Assembly (NCBI RefSeq): GCF_965363235.1
Contig: NC_134838.1
Location: 10,882,441-10,946,440, forward strand
DNA: 64,000 nucleotides
Direction: 5' to 3'
Origin: Mytilus galloprovincialis
Taxonomy: Eukaryota > Mollusca > Bivalvia > Mytilida > Mytilidae
Shown: positions 34,405 through 46,389 of the stretch, piece by piece
Layout of the letters: each line of letters opens with the position of its first letter
Position numbering within the stretch: the first letter of the stretch is position 1
Position numbers and translations under genes: made by a program
The notes under the pieces: generated by a model
The model's database searches: none
What the model saw: the letters and a program-made list of their open reading frames with translations, nothing else
What the model was told of the DNA's origin: nothing

Positions 34405-34680
34405 TAAAAAAAGATGTGATATGATTGCCAATGAGACAATTCTCCACAACAGACCAAAATGACATAGAAATTAACAATTACAGGTCACCGCACAACCTTC
34501 AACAATGAGCAAAGCTAATACAGCATAGTCAGATATAAAAGGTCTCGAAATGACAATGTAAAACAATTGAAAGGAGAAAAATAACAGGCTTATTTATGTA
34601 CAAATAATAAAGAAAAAACGAATATGTAACACATGAACAAACGACAACCACTGAATTACAGGCTCCTTATATCATGTTCT
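34405..34680 (+). repeat. Dispersed repeat, aagatgtgatatgattg family
   Basis: It has aagatgtgatatgattgcca, ttctccacaacagacc, aggtcaccgcacaaccttca and atagtcagatataaaaggtc. The relatives at 4.69 and 55.13 kb are shorter. Confidence 0.7.
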
Positions 34681-35031
34681 CAGATATCATCTCCCAATTT
34701 TTTAAAAAAAAACACGAAAAATTGAACCTATTATGTGTTGCTCTCCTAGCTATAAGATGTATCCAAAATCAAAGATGTGGGACATATTCTATCATTATCA
34801 TTTGGTAACTAATGCAATTAGTGTCTCTTCCATGCCCGTCTTGAACATACAAATTAAACTTTGCAATATCTGAATATGCATTTTCGTACCGTGAAACCTT
34901 TTTTTCTGAAATATTTGCGAGAGTGGAATACCTGTGCTGCAGTAGACTCGGAAACGGAATAAGGAAATTTACTAGCTGTAACTTTGTTCGACTGTATTCA
35001 TCAATTTTTCTTATTTTTCTTATCTTTTTAG

Positions 35032-35108
35032 AGTTTCCGTTTCCAACTACGTCCAGATGTTGTTGTCCTAATTGCCACAGAGGTTGTAGCTGCTGCTGCG
35101 CCAAATGA
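35032..35108 (+). pseudogene. Orphan cysteine exon, second copy of the peptide gene
   Basis: The exon follows a polypyrimidine-AG acceptor (cttatctttttag) and has the same phase as exon 3 of the gene at 27.8 kb. It encodes FPFPTTSR, then the same eight-cysteine pattern CCC-x2-C-x3-C-x-CCC, and stops after AK. Spacing of all cysteines is conserved and the residues between them differ, so the domain has diverged as a peptide rather than as noise. Flanking intron sequence is also similar (gactcggaaa, tttgtt.gactg.attca). I found no signal-peptide exon in the upstream 6 kb. It may be a partial duplicate, use a distant exon, or be spliced to the first exon of the 27.8-kb gene as an alternative last exon. 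Confidence 0.65.
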
Positions 35109-35114
35109 AATAAA
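35109..35114 (+). promoter_or_regulatory. Polyadenylation signal AATAAA
   Basis: It starts directly after the stop codon of the orphan cysteine exon, with a second AATAAA just downstream. Confidence 0.5.
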
Positions 35115-36020
35115 AATAAAGAAGATTGCACATTTGCATAAATGATATAGATGTACATGTTTTCTTTTTGTCATTTCTGTTTATTTGTGCCTGTTTCAAT
35201 TTTAAGATAGATGAATATTATTATTATCAAAAGATTTGTACGAACGTAATTTACAATTGTTTTGCCGTTTAGACATTTTGACAATAGCGCAAATCAGTGG
35301 AGATTATACATGTAATTTTAAAATGATGTCAAAGTTTTAAGATCAATTTTATTAAAATTTCAAAGATTTTTTTGGTCATGTGAGAATGGAAATTCTAACA
35401 TGACGTCATTCAAACGCTTTGAGTACACACCCGTGGTAAAATATGAATATATTAATTTGGCTGTTCCGACCGTACACCCACGTCATATGCTTTTTTATGA
35501 ATGAATATAAGCATGTTACGTGCAAATGCACGTTTGTGAAACCGAAAATCATCGAAAATCATCCCTCTGGGTAAAATATTTGTCATAAAGGGCCAACCCA
35601 TGGAAAAATCGAGATAAATTCAAGCCCCCATGAATTATTTCTTAAATAAACTAAAAGAAATATCGCCTAATGTTATTTATATTCATACTCATTGTTGAAG
35701 CCTTGAAGACTATGATTATCCTTCGACACCTTATATAAACGCAATTAACTTCATTCTTGAAAGAAGTATTTAACCGTAGGATGTCTAAACTTATCGTGGA
35801 AAAGAAAAACAATGTCTCGCAGATGTATAAACAAGTGGTAGTATTTACAACTTTTTATAATAGAACCTGAACAAAACAGTGTGGCCACTTACACGTAATA
35901 TACAGTAAAAATAATTTAACCCTTTTGACATATAAATGAAAATAAATACACACAAAATGTTCGGGATAAGATTACAATTGTGGATAGAAATGTACAATCT
36001 GATTGAAAAGTCAAGTAAAT

Positions 36021-36487
36021 AAACTCATCATAGATACCAGGATTAAATTTCGCATTTACGCCAGACGCGCGTTTCGTCTAAGTTTAATCTAATTTATAAA
36101 TATGCCTATATCAACTATAGTTCATGTCAGCATAGAAGTGCTGACTACTGGGCTGGTGATACTCTTCGGAAATTAAAACTCCACCATCAGTGGCATCGAC
36201 CCAGTGGTTGTAAATAAACTCATCAGATACCAAGATTAAATTTTGTATTAAAGCCAGACGCGCGTTTCGTCAAAAAAAGACTAATCAGTGACGCTCAAAA
36301 AGTTAAAAAGGCTAAATAATGTACGAAGTTGAAGAGCATTGAGGACCAAAATTCCTAAATGTTTTGCCAAATACAGCTAAGGTTATATATTCCTGAGGTA
36401 GAAAAGCCTTAGTATTTCAAAATTTTTGTAAACGGTTAATTTATAAATATGACCATATCAATGATAGTTCATGTCAGCACAGAAGTA
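36021..36487 (-). repeat. Retrozyme-like array inserted in the duplicated flank
   Basis: It comprises two partial units of the 368-bp family. In the first, the hammerhead-like part is cut at gtttcgtcta and joined to the distal part of the unit. The second has an almost complete minus-strand core at 36251-36296, with one stem strand changed to an A-run and CTGATTA in place of CTGATGA. The array is bounded by aagtaaat on both sides. The paralogous flank at 29.38 kb has a single aagtaaat and no array. Confidence 0.85.
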
Positions 36488-37599
36488 AATTGTACGTCGG
36501 AAGGGCTAGAATTCCTATACAGGCATGATTTCGATCAAACTGGTGCTAGGAGCCATCTTAAACTTTAACAGGAATATGTGAAAATAATATCAGTCTTTTA
36601 TATCGTTAACGGATCTCATGCTCAAATTTTTGGAATCAGGATCTCTCCTGGGTGACAATGGATTTTTATTTTCACATTTTGAAAAATTGATATCAGACAC
36701 AAAATGTCAAAATCATATCAAACACTACTACACAGTAATTTGCTGATAACCTTTTTGTCAGTGTTATTTCTTAATGTAGAATCGAACTGGTCATACCCAA
36801 TAGGCGAAAAGCTGCATGGGTATGGTTATTTGTTAAGTTTTCAGTTCTTTTTTACTACTTTGTTTAGAGTTTTACTTTGACAAATTTTACAATATGAAAA
36901 TAAGACACAACTCATTGTCTTGGTAGTGAAGTGGTTAATGTAAATTGTTGTTTTATTTGTTAACAGAAATAATTGGTTTGACGGTTGCATTAATTTTCCT
37001 CAGAGTACAGTAGTTTTGTGATTTTCCTTTTTACATGTTGTTATGTGCTGTTATTGAATAGACTCTTTTATCTAAATAAAATGTGCATGCTGTTTATTAC
37101 CAACATAGCATAACTTATAGGAAAAGAGATCATTGATAACGTATTTGTTTATCGCTACAACAAATAACAAACACGGGTTTATTTTGGTTCTTGAATTGTC
37201 ATGGCAACATTTAATCAAAATTCACAAAAAACAACAACAAAAACAATAACAACAAACATAACACAACAAAAATATTTGAAAGTCAACATTACATTGACGA
37301 AGATTGAACTGATCATTGTATCACAGCATGGCAATTCAGGGCTGGTTTACTAAGGCAGCATTATTTCGAAATTCAGTAGCAGCTGGGATATCACGTAAAT
37401 AACGCTCCTTTACTGTAAATATCTTTTCTATGTTTCTATGATGTCACAATGACATATAAATGTAATAAGACTGGAGCATCAGAAAAATATATAATAACTG
37501 CAACAAACTAAGCTCAATTTATAAAGGTCGAAGAAGGATGGGTCAAAATTTGCCAACGTCTTTTGTCTGCTTTGTTTTATGAGTAAAAAGTAAATTCAC
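36488..37599. other. Intergenic; first ~100 bp continue the duplicated flank
   Basis: 36488-36590 aligns with 29388-29480. The rest is AT-rich with a CAA-rich stretch near 37226-37270 and no gene seen. Confidence 0.45.
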
Positions 37600-37830
37600 A
37601 AAACTCCGAAGAAAATTCATAAAGGAAAGACCCTAATCAAATGGCAAAATCAAAAGCTCATACACATCAAACGATTGGATAACAACTTTTATTTTCCTGA
37701 CTTGGTACAGGCATTTTCTTGTGTAGAAATGGTGGAATGAAACTTGTTTTATAGCTATCTAAACCTCTCACATGTATGACAGTCGCATCAAATTTCATTT
37801 TACAGACAACGATGAGTGAATGAAACACAA
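37600..37830 (+). repeat. Dispersed repeat family R2
   Basis: It has aaagaccctaatcaaatggc, cctgacttggtacaggcatt and gacagtcgcatcaaatttca. Confidence 0.65.
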
Positions 37831-39109
37831 AGACATAATAGGTATAAATGTCAAAAATAAGGGTATAGCAGTCAATATTGCATTATAATCTTAATCACTA
37901 TGAAAACAAGCAAATATGGATCAAAGAAGAACAAAAAGGAATAATTTAAATTTAACATTCTCTTTCATAGCTTTTTAGCTCACCTGATCTGAATTTTTTA
38001 ACTAGACCACGGTACAAGAGATTCAGACAATGAAAACCATTTTCATATTTTACGAGTTACCATGGCAACAAACTATGACGAAGTTGGTATATTTTGCAAA
38101 TTCTTTAGATTCAACTTATTTTTCTTCAAATGTGTAAGTAGATTTTAGATTGGCAAAGTCTATCCGCACCCAAGAAACATCTTTATATTTTAATAGTAGG
38201 TGAGATTAAGTCAATAGGTATAATAAACCAACTCTCCAATTATTTTGTGGTTTCTTGGCTGCGCACGATGGTTGTGTTATTCAAATGATGATGGAAAACT
38301 GCTCATATTATGTAATGTTCACCGTTTTCGTAAAAACTGTTCATCCTATATGATGAAATTGTGATGTAATCAGTTTAAAAATCTTATGGTTTTTCATTTA
38401 TATTTCTTAACGTTATGCATTGCAAAACATTATGTGCCATTTTGAAATTATTTCCCAACATTTTTTTTCTTCATGGGCATCACAATTATATATTTTATAG
38501 GGTGGTAAATGAATTTTAATAGAAAGTCCCATTACATTATTAATAGTGACTAATATCAGTTGTACCAATAGAGTATCAGTAAATCATCATCAATCCTAGT
38601 ACCAATCGAAGCCGGGATAAAATTAAAAGGGTCGGTATTTAATAAAATCTGTACAAGCTATATGAGACATGAATGTGTAAAAAAAAAGTCTTTTCATTGT
38701 GTTTTCCGCGTTAGACCAACGATTACAAAAAACTAAAAACGTTTAAGCATCAAAACCAAATTTTCATAAAAAGTAGAGCAAATACCGTTTTATGCCAATT
38801 AATACATGTGAGTTGCATCCTTACTTTTAATACAATTATGTAAAAACAATATGTATCAAGTATAATACCGATATTAAATTAAAGTATTAACACAAGTTGT
38901 TAAGATGGTGTTATTTGACATTTTCAAGAATAATACATTTATAATGAATGTACACTAAGGAAACTTTATGCGTTTAAAAAGTAAAGGGGTCCAAATAAGG
39001 TCAAAAATAAAAAGGTGAGAAAATACAAAATTCATTTTTAGCTTTGAAGAAGCTAAACGAACTAGAAAGACTATAACTATAGAAGAAAAAGGAGTCTTGT
39101 AAAAATAAT
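37831..39109. other. Intergenic, no gene seen
   Basis: AT-rich. No exon or recognised repeat. Confidence 0.4.
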
Positions 39110-39244
39110 CTGAGGGAAACACAGCAAATATAAGAGGCGAACTACGACACAACAGAAACACAACATTAAAGTGTAACACACACAGAAACGAACTGTAATA
39201 AAACACTGACCATTTTCCTGACTTGGTACAGGACGTTTTAATAA
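39110..39244 (-). repeat. PLE-derived composite, tail part (interrupted copy)
   Basis: It has the gagggaaacacagcaaatat block and ends at cttggtacaggacgttttaa. The matching continuation lies beyond the next element, from about 40999. Confidence 0.7.
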
Positions 39245-40998
39245 AACTAGAGGCACTCAAGAGCCTGTATCGCTCACCTGATTCTACTTGGGTTTTTGAA
39301 ATCATATAAAAAAATATAAAATTTGGTTAAAAGTAACAACACTTGGCCAGTACCTCATAAAGAAAGGAACATTCATGCTATGCTTGATTTCATTCAATTC
39401 AGTGGATTTTTAGAAGAAGACTTTTGTATACATTTCCCATAGGGTCCAATGTTAAACTAAGTCCCCCACTGCCGGCCATCTTGGATGTTGCAATGGCGAC
39501 AAAGTAACAACACTTGGTCAGTATCTCATTAAGAACATTCATGCTATGTTTGGTTTCATTTCATTTAGTGTTTCACTAAAAGAAGACATTTGTATGTATT
39601 TCCCGTAGGGTCCTATGTTAAACTAAGTCCCCCGCTGGCGGCCATCGTGGTTAATAGGTCGGCTACAAAGTAACACCACTTGGTCAGCACCTCATAAGTA
39701 ACACTCATGCTATGTTTGTTTATTTCATTCAGTGGTTCTCTTAAAGAAGTCATTTGTATGCATTTCCCATAGGGTCCTATGTCAAACTGAGTCCCCATGC
39801 TGGCGGCCATTTTGGATGTTGGATCGGCTACACAGTAACAACACTTAGTCAGCAACTCATAAGGAAAATTAATGCCATGTTTGGTTTCATTCCATACAGT
39901 GGTTCTCTAAAAGAACCATTTGGATATATTTCCCATAGGGTCCTATGTTAAACTAAGTCCCCTGCTGACGCCATCTTGGACGATGGATTGGCTACAAAGA
40001 AACAACACTTGGTCAGCACCTCATAAGGAACATTCATGCCCTGTTTGGTTTCATTCCATTCAGTGGTTCTCTAAAAGAAGACATTTGTATATATTTCCCA
40101 TAGGGTCCTATGTTAAACTAAGTCCCCATGCTAGCGGCCATCTTGATTGATGGATCGGCTACAAAGTAACAAGACTTGGTCAGCATCTTATAAGGAACAT
40201 TCTCGCATGTTTGGTGTCATTCCATTTAGTGGTTCTCTAAAAGAAGACATTTGGATATATTTCCCATATCGTCCTATGTTAAACTAAGTCTCCCGCTGGC
40301 AGCCATCTTGGATGATAGATCGACTACAAAGTCACAACACTTGGTCAGCACCTTATAAGTAACATTCATGCCGTGTTTTGATTCATTCAATTCAGTTGTT
40401 CTCTTAAAGAAGACATTTGTATGTATTTCCCATAGGGTCCTTTGTTAAAGTAAGTCCCCCACTGGTGACCATCTTGGATGATGGATCGGTAACAAAGTTA
40501 CAACACTTGGTCAGAACCTGATAAGGAACATTAATGCCATGTTTGGTTTCATTCCATACAGTGGTTCTCTAAAAGAAACCATTTGTATGCATTTCCCATA
40601 GGGTCCTATGTTAAACTAAGTCCCCCGCTGGCGACCATTTTGGATGATGGATCGGCTACAAAGTAACAACACTTGGTCAGCACCTCATAAGGAACATTCA
40701 TGCCATGTTTGGTTTCATTCCATACAGTGGTTCTCTAAAAGAAGTCATTTGTATGCATTTCCCATAGGGTCCTATGTTAAACTAAGTCCCCCGCTGGCAG
40801 CCATCTTGGATAATGGATTGGCTACAAAGTAACAACACTTGGTCAGCATCTCATATGGAGCATTCATGACATGTTTGGTTTCATTCGATTCAGTGGTTCT
40901 TTAGAAGAAGTTTAAAATGTAAAAAGTTAACGATGACGACGACGACGGACGCCAAGTGATGAGAAAAGCTCACTTAGCCCTTCGGGCCAAGTGAGCTA
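39245..40998 (-). mobile_element. Helitron-like non-autonomous element with ten ~166-bp repeats
   Basis: The core is ten tandem units. The marker acttggtcag lies at about 39341, 39512, 39678, 39843, 40007, 40174, 40339, 40505, 40671 and 40837. Each unit includes catagggtcctatgttaaac and a gccatcttggatgatgg block. On the minus strand the element ends with a hairpin (aggctcttgagtgcct) and CTAG followed by T. The other end is a strong hairpin (gctcactt...ttcg...aagtgagc). Non-autonomous Helitron relatives with tandem-repeat cores, such as pearl elements, are known in bivalves. The open frames inside are repeat artefacts. The 5' TC is not evident, so the class is tentative. Confidence 0.65.
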
Positions 40999-41420
40999 AA
41001 AAATGGTGGGTTGAACCTTTTGCTGTTATGGCAATGTTAAATATAACATAAAAATGACAACATTACATGATAGTCCTACAATACAAATAAATGGGAGAAC
41101 ATACAGGAGAGAGAAACACAGGAATAATAGCTAACTAAAGGTGCCAGGTTTAAAATGTAATACGTCAGACGTGCGTTTCATCCACACAAGACTAACCAGT
41201 GACGCTCTGATGAAAAAAGTTCGAAAGCCAAAAAAAAATTACAAAGTTGAAGAGCATTGAGAACCAAAAGTTCTAAAAAGTTATGCCCAATACGGTTAGG
41301 ATTTTCTGCCTGGGATAAGAACATCCTTATTATTTAGAATAATTCATACTTTTGCAAACTGTATTTTTTATAAAAAGACTATATAATACATATAATTGAT
41401 AAAACTGGTGACTAACTACC
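40999..41420 (-). repeat. PLE-derived composite, body and hammerhead-like head (interrupted copy)
   Basis: It resumes the composite at aaaatggtgggttgaacc. The hammerhead-like segment (about 41160-41206, minus strand) reads CTGGTTA, a stem with a compensating G-U pair (GTC/GAT), and GAAACGC. The core substitutions suggest loss of activity. Confidence 0.7.
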
Positions 41421-41922
41421 AAATAAAAACGGATAGATAAATAACCTAAAACAGCACATAAAAAATTCACAGCCGCGTTATTCAAATCGATAAACGCACA
41501 AATTTAAGTGACTTCACATTTGAATTTCAAAATTTTTTCCAAAAACTAGCATATAATAAGGATAGAATTAAAGATTATGTAATGTTGATATAACATTTTT
41601 TAATAACAATGAAAATTACAATACTATTAATATCGAATTGTGGTAGTAATTAGATAATTAATTTGAAATTATCTACTTATGTCGGTATTTCTTCTAAATC
41701 AAACTGTAAACAAAATATATCGTATAAATTTAGTTGAACCAAACAAATATTGATCATAAATTAAATACACAATAAAGTGATACTATAAAGGGAACTATAA
41801 TCATTGATGAATGTATAGATTCATTATTCTAGAAAAAACTCAACAAAGCTCCTGGATTTGATGGACTTAAGAGTGGAATTATAAAGAACACTTTGTGAAG
41901 AATTTCAAAAGCAAATGACACC
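41421..41922. other. AT-rich intergenic, no gene seen
   Basis: No recognisable feature. Confidence 0.4.
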
Positions 41923-41926
41923 TTAA

Positions 41927-42548
41927 GGGCATACGATACAGTTTTGATCCCGTATTTACATTGTAATACAATTTTCCATATAGACTATTTTTTACCTGAT
42001 TAAATCAAATATGTTACAAAAATTAAACCTTCATGTGCTACTTTTTGAGTAAAATGAGGTCGAAATTTTGTATATTTGCTCAAAATTCGGATTTGTTGCC
42101 GTATTTGTTCTTTCGAAAGAAAGACATAACTTTTTTTGTTTTAAAAGATAAGCACAAATAGGTTTTTGTTAAATAATTTGTAGTTTCTGTATTTTATAAG
42201 TATCCTTAAAATGTATACATTTTATATTCAGAAATATCTCATAATTATCAAATATTCATGAATATAGAAAAAAAAACATAATTTTTTGCTGTATATTTAT
42301 CAAATTTAAAAAAAATGCACTATTTACGTTTTCATGAAAATTGGCACATATAATCTTCTCGCGTAATCATACCAAATGGAATTTTTAAAAAGAGGGGTCC
42401 ATAAACTCGTTTTCAAGTTAAATAATTTTGAATAATAAATTCCAGTCGAAAACTGAATCTTTTCCCGATAAGTCATAGTGTGACGTCGCGAGAATAATAA
42501 TTTACGTTCGCAACGTCATTACATCCCCTGTAACTGTATCGTATGCCC
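41927..42548. mobile_element. 622-bp MITE with TTAA target duplication
   Basis: Perfect inverted ends gggcatacgatacagtt / aactgtatcgtatgccc are flanked by TTAA at 41923-41926 and 42549-42552. TTAA duplication is the hallmark of piggyBac and Kolobok-type transposons. The interior is AT-rich and non-coding, so it would depend on a transposase supplied elsewhere. Confidence 0.85.
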
Positions 42549-42552
42549 TTAA

Positions 42553-44534
42553 GAATGATATTTGTTTGTTTACAGCGTGAAAGAAAATGTGGGTTTCAAA
42601 ATGACTTAAAACTGTATATATAGAAACAAAAGGCGTAGTGATAAATTACTGGTAGATATCTGAACCCATCAACATTCATCAGTGTAATTATTTTCGTTAC
42701 TGCTGTGCTGTAGAGATAACAGATTGTAAGCTAAGGAATGTATTGCAATAGATGGGAAAACATAATCATTTAAAAACAGTCATGTTTAAAAAAAAAACAC
42801 CACACTTTATCTATCACAAAAAAAAACATACAAAAGGTTTTAAATATGATTGAAATTTTTGGCACATTATCGGGGCCTTAATCATAACAGAAGGCATTTC
42901 GTCGGAAACATATAAAAACTGCAATGGAAATTATAAAAAGCAACAAGTGGACAGACAAACCGGTAAAATGTTTTTTTCTTGAAAGAAAAAAGTGTGCTAA
43001 AAATCTGAGTAGATGATTGAAAATTGAGAGAAAAAAAAACTATACCATGTTGGGGAAAACAGTAATCAAATCACTGAGTATATCAAATAGCATTAGTTTG
43101 TTTCACATATAGAAAAAGAATGCATTGTTAAAACCTAAAAGTGTATTTATAAATTTTTTATGGAAAAGCAAAACATAATAATACATAGAATCTATCAAAA
43201 TTTGGCTGGATTAAAATATTGATGTATTGTGATTCGCAACTGGAAAGTTACACATTAACTCAAGACTTTTTACAATTAAATAAAGTTTTTTAAAGATATT
43301 TTTCCGGAATAGATATTTAGAAAAAAAAATGATAGATGATATGTATTGTATATCTATAGATTATCGTTGGTTAACTCAACGAGATTGATTTTATCGCTTG
43401 AACGGCACGGCGAAAGTGAAAAAAAATAATCGAGTTGAGATGACGATGATAATCCGATTATCGCTATTTTATCTATGAAGACGTTGTAATTTCATTGATA
43501 ACGGCACGTGTTCCCTTAAATTCTAGCGATAATTTTTCATATATCACTCGACTCCGTTGAGAAAGAGAATTATCAGTCAGCAAGACCAAAGTAAATTTCG
43601 TTAAATAGCGATCATGTTAAATAAATGAGTCTTATCTATATATCTGCATATTTCATAGTTGGTAATGTAATAATTTAGCTGTAACAAAAACTAATGTAGA
43701 TGTCATATAATGATGCCCTGTATTGTTTATATTTACAAATAGGGACTCTTAACTGGAATTTTTTACTAATGAAGAACATTGTTAACAGCAAAAGTGCAAT
43801 TTGTTGTTGAAAAAACCCCACAATATAATGGACTAAGATATGTTAGTCGCGGGTAGTGACACTGCACTTGCTGTGGTACCGACCCAACTTCTGCAATATT
43901 TCAATTGATGTACAGAAGATGAAAAATAGATTATTTTAGAATTAAACCGTTATACATACTTTTGTGATTGTGCCTAATATTGTGCAATGAATTTGATTAC
44001 ACAGTTTTACTTACGTACCATTTATTCTTATTCTTATTTTTTAAATGAACCCATGAAAAGCAGATAATGATTCGATCCAAAATGTATCAGCGTCAAAGGG
44101 TTCAAACATGACAATAAAAGTGTGTTGAATCTGAAAGAATAATAAGTCTTTAACTCCTTGCCTAATTTCAGTTTTTATTGAAATTGTCAAGTCTTGTAAC
44201 AGAAATCTGAAAACTTTTCATGACATCGAAAATGATGTGCCAAATTAGAATTCACTGAAGCATTCTATTGATTAACATCTGCAAAAGATATATTCTTCCC
44301 AGTGACCTTTAAATGCTTTATACGTGGATTTGTTTTAAACAAAAGATGGAGGATTGTAGTGGATTTGTATAATAGCGTTAACTCATCTGACATCAAACTT
44401 AATCTTTCAAAGATTGTAAAATATATTAAAAAAAACCTGGAAGAAATGAAATGAAACTATAAAATTATTACTCAATATAATTGGTATGACGATAATTCAT
44501 ATAAAACACTGTACAGCAAATAAAAAATAGAGAG
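42553..44534. other. AT-rich intergenic, no gene seen
   Basis: A region near 43375-43570 has partly inverted blocks (ttggttaactcaacgag, ctcgactccgttgag) that may be an old inverted-repeat element. No coding signal. Confidence 0.35.
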
Positions 44535-44710
44535 GAAACAACATTGTCGTTTGTTTTTGTTGCACCTCAGTGTGTCTGTTGGTTCGTTGTTTTCGTCTTA
44601 TAATTGTTGTGCTTCCCTTGGTTTTAGTTTGTTATCCTGATTTTTTTTCTCTCAATCGATTTTTGACTTTTGAACAGCGGTATACTACTGTTGCCTTTAT
44701 TTATTTAAAT
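44535..44710 (+). repeat. PLE-type 3' tail
   Basis: It has ttccct.ggttttagtttgtt and the terminal agcggtatactactgttgcc block. The 61-codon open frame is part of this tail. Confidence 0.7.
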
Positions 44711-45101
44711 GCCCTATTGTTTTCAACAAATTCTGTAACTGCAGTTACAGATTGACAAACATAAGGAGCTAGTCCAGATAAGTAGGAATTTTTATGAAGG
44801 AAGGTGGGATGGGTTCTCAATATTGTCTGTAAATATCATGTCTTAGAATCAACGTTTCCGTCTTGCAAATGTTTGATGTTCCGTTTTTTACGACATATTA
44901 ACGGTTGAAAATCTGTAAAGATAATGTTAACATATATTTGGTATTGAATTAATCTTAGGGATATATGTATATCTAATCTTGACCCCATTGTTATTATCAT
45001 TAACTGATGAATATTAGGTTTTCATGATTAGGGAATGTCTATTATATACTAGATTTAAAAGATGAACTATGAATGGTTCATATAATGTTTGTAAGGGGAA
45101 C
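44711..45101. other. Intergenic, nothing recognised
   Basis: AT-rich. Confidence 0.35.
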
Positions 45102-46101
45102 ATATATGTTGGAGTCTAAAGTGCGATGGTACTCTAAAGTGCGATGGTCACGCTAAAGTGCGATGGTCTACGCTAAAGTACGATTGTGTCTCACGCTAAA
45201 GTGCGATGTTATTTTTTTTGCTAATGTACGATGGTATATCACGATAAAATACAATGGACCAATAGTATAGGTCTGGGGGATTTAAACGTTGAAGTACATG
45301 GATTTTGAAAAATATTCTTTTTTGCAATAGCTAGTATATATATATGCTAAGGTATAACATAATGTGATAGGCTTAGTTATAATTTCCCGATAGGCTTAAG
45401 TATGTTTCTTAAATTTAGAAGACCAACCACGTACTAATTTCTAAAAAAATATGTTAGGTGTCACAAAATACTGTATTTCCTTTAAAATGTGTTTTTTTTT
45501 CACAATTCGAGCATATTAAATATTTGAATAATTGGTTTAGCTTGCCGTACACACATTCTATAACTACTGTGAAACTTTCTTACAGTCGTCACTGTACGTT
45601 ACAAATACCTTTATTTTCAATAAAATCGACATTACTTTAATGAGATCCCTAAGTAGACTGCAACGTAAACAATGATATAAATGTATCTGTTCGTTTCCAA
45701 CAGAAGCAGGATACAGGATACCTATGCGTATACTATTTTGTATCTATATAGAAATTTGGTCAACTGCATGACACAGTCCTTCTTCAAGCACCCGAAAATA
45801 AACACATCCGTGCCAGCCGACAAAGCCCGGTCCGGTTTGAAATTAAGTCATGGACATTCCGGTTTAAAAGTTGTTAATCAATTATTCCTAATCTATCTTA
45901 GCTTCCGGCATGTACATTAATTTTTGGTTTGTATAGACGTTTGTTAACGTCATGATCCAACTACGTTTTTACGTCTATTGTTTTTGCGGACCATCGGACT
46001 TTAGCGAATGTAGGCATCGTACTTTAGCGTAGATCATCGCACTTTAGCGTGACCATCGTACTTAAGCGTCCCCATCGCACTTTATAGTCCTACATATATA
46101 T
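45102..46101 (+). mobile_element. Transposon copy A with subterminal ctaaagtgcgatgg arrays
   Basis: About seven direct copies of ctaaagtgcgatgg and variants fill 45113-45255. About five inverted copies (ccatcgcactttag) fill 45990-46085. The outer ends read atatatgttggagtctaaag and its near complement. Copy B at 53.4 kb is the same element in the opposite orientation. Internal sequence is conserved between the copies, including acaggata and gtctatact/gcggaccatcggactttagc. The internal 79-codon open frame is not preserved as the same frame length in copy B and is probably not a gene. Repeated subterminal motifs are typical transposase-binding sites. Confidence 0.8.
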
Positions 46102-46389
46102 CTGAAAGGGTCCATTTAACCTTGTCCTCTTTTTAATGGTTAATTGATCAACACTAAATATTGTAATAAGTCACATTATCGGATACTGCTATTAATGTGT
46201 CGAATAGTTTTTATGTAGATGTCTGTCTGTCTAAAAGGGTTCATCGAAGCTCGACCTACATATCCTTGTTCATTAATCAATAAATAATAATTTTAGTGAT
46301 TTGTTCTGTTTATTATATACTTGATATGAAATATCAACTATCTGGCATGTAGAATATGATTGTAAGGATTACACGTTTTTTAATGGTTT
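46102..46389. other. Intergenic, nothing recognised
   Basis: AT-rich. Confidence 0.35.

Noticed and set aside
39613..40832. Repeated open frames such as FPIGSYVKLSP in the 166-bp array
   Set aside because: The frames recur because the unit recurs. Stops appear at varying places and no start or splice context is conserved.
39341..40920. CRISPR-like regular repeats
   Set aside because: The whole unit repeats, with no unique spacers, in a eukaryotic context.
45681..45920. PADKA in the open frame of transposon copy A as a PLE-type DKG motif
   Set aside because: Copy B does not preserve the surrounding frame and no other RT motif is nearby. It is a chance match.
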